Assembly (NCBI GenBank): GCA_903970355.1
Contig: CAJCIF010000520.1
Span: 1 to 7,193 of the forward strand
DNA: 7,193 nt
Source of the DNA: Actinomycetota bacterium
GTDB lineage: Bacteria > Cyanobacteriota > Vampirovibrionia > Obscuribacterales > Obscuribacteraceae
Reading direction: 5' to 3'
Both the position numbers and the translations under genes were made by a program. The notes beneath the pieces were generated by a model that had not been told where the DNA came from, did no database searches, and saw only the letters and a program-made list of their open reading frames with translations. Positions 6,501-7,193 of the stretch are shown one piece after another (position 1 is the first letter of the stretch; each line of letters starts with the position of its first letter).

Positions 6501-7193
6501 CGTTCTTGAAAAAGTAGATGTCCAAAAGGCCAATGCTCTTCACGACGATGAATCGACCTTGGTTTTACCAGCTGTTAAGGTAGATCCTTCAATGTCACTC
6601 GAAGCTGTTGAAGAGCTACCAAAAGTTCCGCGCAGCTTAGATCATGCTGGCGACACCATTTCCATCGAACTCCACAAAGACAGCGATATACCGGGAGAGC
6701 TTCATCCTCGCAAGACACTTTCCGATCTCGTCAGTCAGCCTTCAGCACTACATCACGAGCTCAGTGCCGAAGAAAGAAATTCTGAAATCAATGAACGTGC
6801 CTCTTTGGAAGCTGCGGCAAAAGCCGCTGAAGTAAGAGCTTCGGTAGAATCTCTCGCCAAAGAGACGGAAGAACTAACTTCGATCGAAACTCAAAGAAAA
6901 ATTGGCAGTGTCGAGCAGATTGTCTCGCAGAAAAAGGAAGTGCGCGATTCCATTGAAGCCCAAGCAAAGGCTACGGAAGGATTTTTGGAAGCTGAGATGA
7001 AGGCAGCCGAATCGATCTCCAAAATGCAATTTAAAGGCATCAAAGCTGCTGAAGATGCTCGCATTGCTGCTGAAAACAATGCGGCTGAAGAAGCTCGCAT
7101 CGCTGCTGAAACCAAAGCGGCTGAAGAAGCTCGCATTGCCGCTGAAGCCAAAGCTGCTGAAGAGGCTCGCATTGCTGCTGAAGCCAAAGCTGC
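3547..7193 (+). CDS. Very large Hanks-type Ser/Thr protein kinase with zinc-ribbon start, Pro/Ala-rich tail and helical repeats (3' end outside window)
   Basis: The frame is open from ATG 3547 to the last base: at least 1215 codons, no stop seen. An in-frame TAG at 3517 and no ATG, GTG or TTG before 3547 fix the start. Residues 4-21 (CLRC then CPKD) look like a compact zinc ribbon with three cysteines. The kinase domain (about 42-312) is complete: glycine loop GKGSSGIVYKA (49-59), Lys72 in AVKVL, Glu91, HRDMKPEN (165-172, Asp167), DFG (189-191), GSPAYMSPEQ (211-220) and SDIYSLG (230-236); it should phosphorylate Ser/Thr. The tail comprises a Pro/Ala-rich, probably disordered region (about 320-950), D-S-T-L motifs (955-1008), and an Ala/Glu/Lys/Arg helical region (about 1075 on). 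I find no cysteine after 221 and no membrane segment or PASTA repeat in view, so the visible part looks cytosolic. The substrate is unknown. Some family members anchor through a later TM, which could lie beyond the window. Confidence 0.93.
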   Translation, partial: MKLCLRCNQYFEDSLGVCPKDQATLEPVGKDPLIGALLSDRYVVESVVGKGSSGIVYKARRMQRGEMVVAVKVLHSYLGADTGSLDRFLREARAASRLRNPHIITIWDTGVTDDGQPFFVMDYLEGKTLADLIKEKAMLHPSRVLPIIRQICEALTEAHKQGIIHRDMKPENVVLEETDSGEDYVKLLDFGIADAPQEKIKLEKVAQTVAGSPAYMSPEQCQGFELDARSDIYSLGIVAFEMLTGDRPFKSDDHMSVMFMHVSKPPKKLSDIRPEIKFPQALEDMMAKALAKHPARRQASVREFWLEIEASLEGSEYASAAVTPTNSETQADLFSVPSADRLTGDSAVIVNEDVGGLKQTGWGFQQVPSSSVLRSKPELLPPPVAKPFNPPAASSPVTPPANNMQPSSLPTSSGPAAQPPTATPTPPQPVAGGANLPKENSLTDQLSSIVYDATVKAVEKSSVDIPAYGKLSSFVGGRKLENALPPGSMQPINRSGGNFNGAPNGPNGLSQLLKAASDSVAPDASPTSQAEDPAPPNPAAPSLNPAAPVANPTAQAESPAAPTTNSSYAAASLAALAQNPTSPMATPTGPANLPLPVTPSAPVAASAAPSAPVAPPLTHAAPTAPPNPTVPFGGPPAPTAPFNPATAPPAPTAPFNPATAPAAQANPVTTPPVGPGTAAPPVMQQTQEQVSAPLGEQTIRRSKEGATLVDRDGLKAFQTPEKPAPPTNGGMPSHSSPLNGANSGGAVENLPPPQDNFAGLPPGVSPMGRGGPTSQPIAPGSLIKPGNAMPPRRVPTKQGVQPLAPKISNARIDAMKPPTQSQDTAKPVNRSPFRQFTPGPSEIPVPTQAQTSSPTQAPADGLPGGLPRHPTGFVPIYREKDEPSIPNQAIQDKGLAKKTKVMPAFERPQPPVKAEQPKANPPVQSRPPDSGQPLIARMANEISPAKKGVSPGPKDDPDSTLTLNAVRVEESFAPPESVKDPDSTLVLEKVDVQKANALHDDESTLVLPAVKVDPSMSLEAVEELPKVPRSLDHAGDTISIELHKDSDIPGELHPRKTLSDLVSQPSALHHELSAEERNSEINERASLEAAAKAAEVRASVESLAKETEELTSIETQRKIGSVEQIVSQKKEVRDSIEAQAKATEGFLEAEMKAAESISKMQFKGIKAAEDARIAAENNAAEEARIAAETKAAEEARIAAEAKAAEEARIAAEAKA
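5119..5322 (+). repeat. Degenerate 21-bp (7-residue) repeat array inside the kinase tail
   Basis: Translated in the kinase frame, the segment divides into units SPTSQAE, DPAPP (shortened), NPAAPSL, NPAAPVA, NPTAQAE, SPAAPTT, NSSYAAA, SLAALAQ, NPTSPMA and TPTGPAN. The pattern is a small polar residue, Pro, Ala/Thr, then Ala/Pro-rich positions. Units 1 and 5 (starting 5119 and 5197) also share CAAGCTGAA at the DNA level. The later units are strongly diverged, so the array is probably old; it likely encodes an extended flexible linker. Confidence 0.6.
5449..5526 (+). repeat. Perfect-frame 39-bp tandem duplication (13-residue unit) in the kinase tail
   Basis: Two adjacent copies (5449-5487 and 5488-5526) differ at one base, CCA versus CCT in the second codon, which is synonymous. 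Each encodes PPAPTAPFNPATA. Near identity at DNA level suggests a recent slippage or unequal-recombination duplication, younger than the degenerate array just upstream. Confidence 0.92.
6409..6564 (+). other. Three spaced D-(x)-S-T-L-x-L motifs in the kinase tail
   Basis: In the kinase frame the motifs are DDPDSTLTL (residues 955-963), DPDSTLVL (980-987) and DDESTLVL (1000-1007), with the threonines at 960, 984 and 1004. Each is followed by a short stretch with Val (AVRVEE, EKVDV, PAVKV). A weaker relative, DTISIEL, follows at 1036-1042. The first two also share DNA similarity (GATCCTGAC/GATCCGGAT). The acidic residues before Ser-Thr would suit phosphorylation or binding by a phosphothreonine reader, but that function is inference. 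Confidence 0.6.
7045..7193 (+). repeat. 36-bp tandem repeats (12-residue helical unit) running off the window end
   Basis: Four full units start at 7045, 7081, 7117 and 7153, and a fifth begins at 7189. They encode AAEDARIAAENN, AAEEARIAAETK, AAEEARIAAEAK and AAEEARIAAEAK. Units 3 and 4 differ at three bases, all synonymous. The array extends an Ala/Glu-rich helical region that begins near 6770. A TolA-like long helix is expected. The true copy number cannot be known from this window. Confidence 0.93.

Noticed and set aside
6891..7187. 98-residue minus-strand ORF with repeated SAAMRASSAAL units
   Set aside because: It is the antisense reading of the 36-bp repeats in the kinase tail; GCT/GAA-rich codons leave the complementary frame without stops. 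No start signal or independent support.
7045..7193. Regular 36-bp repeats as a CRISPR array
   Set aside because: Units are contiguous with no spacers and are coding in frame, with synonymous differences.

Overview
The window looks like chromosome from a bacterium of about 50% GC. It holds four protein-coding genes and no RNA gene, insertion sequence or CRISPR array that I could find. My best guess at the source is the non-photosynthetic cyanobacterial class Vampirovibrionia (Melainabacteria), near the Obscuribacterales. The main reason is the membrane-proximal module of the minus-strand TPR protein (ENRLFFRDYDGESL followed by IEKQIFGETFTGS and a paired RL/RV-SRI helix), a type I associate with that group. 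A very large Ser/Thr kinase with a zinc-ribbon start and a long Pro/Ala tail also fits. This placement is from memory, not from a search.

Layout: (1) 3-740, plus strand, is the C-terminal two thirds of an aminofutalosine synthase (MqnE) of the futalosine menaquinone route; its radical SAM cysteines lie outside the window. (2) 755-2137, minus strand, is an exported or membrane-anchored protein with a coiled-coil-like module, TPR repeats, an Asn-rich linker and a C-terminal PDZ domain. It converges on mqnE, and a small hairpin that includes both stop codons separates them. (3) A divergent 98-bp spacer containing a 9-bp inverted repeat leads to (4) dprA, 2236-3396, plus strand, the recombination mediator of natural transformation. 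(5) After a 150-bp spacer, a very large reading frame starts at 3547 and is still open at the last base (at least 1215 codons). It has a short zinc-ribbon-like start, a complete Hanks-type kinase domain, roughly 650 residues of Pro/Ala-rich low-complexity sequence with internal repeats, three spaced D-S-T-L-x-L motifs, and an Ala/Glu/Lys/Arg helical region ending in 12-residue repeats.

The genes do not form an obvious pathway: quinone synthesis, envelope scaffolding, DNA uptake and signalling lie side by side. The most unusual content is the non-catalytic part of the kinase gene, which is larger than its catalytic domain and carries four distinct repeat classes. I found no clear evidence of a new defence, mobile or RNA-based system.
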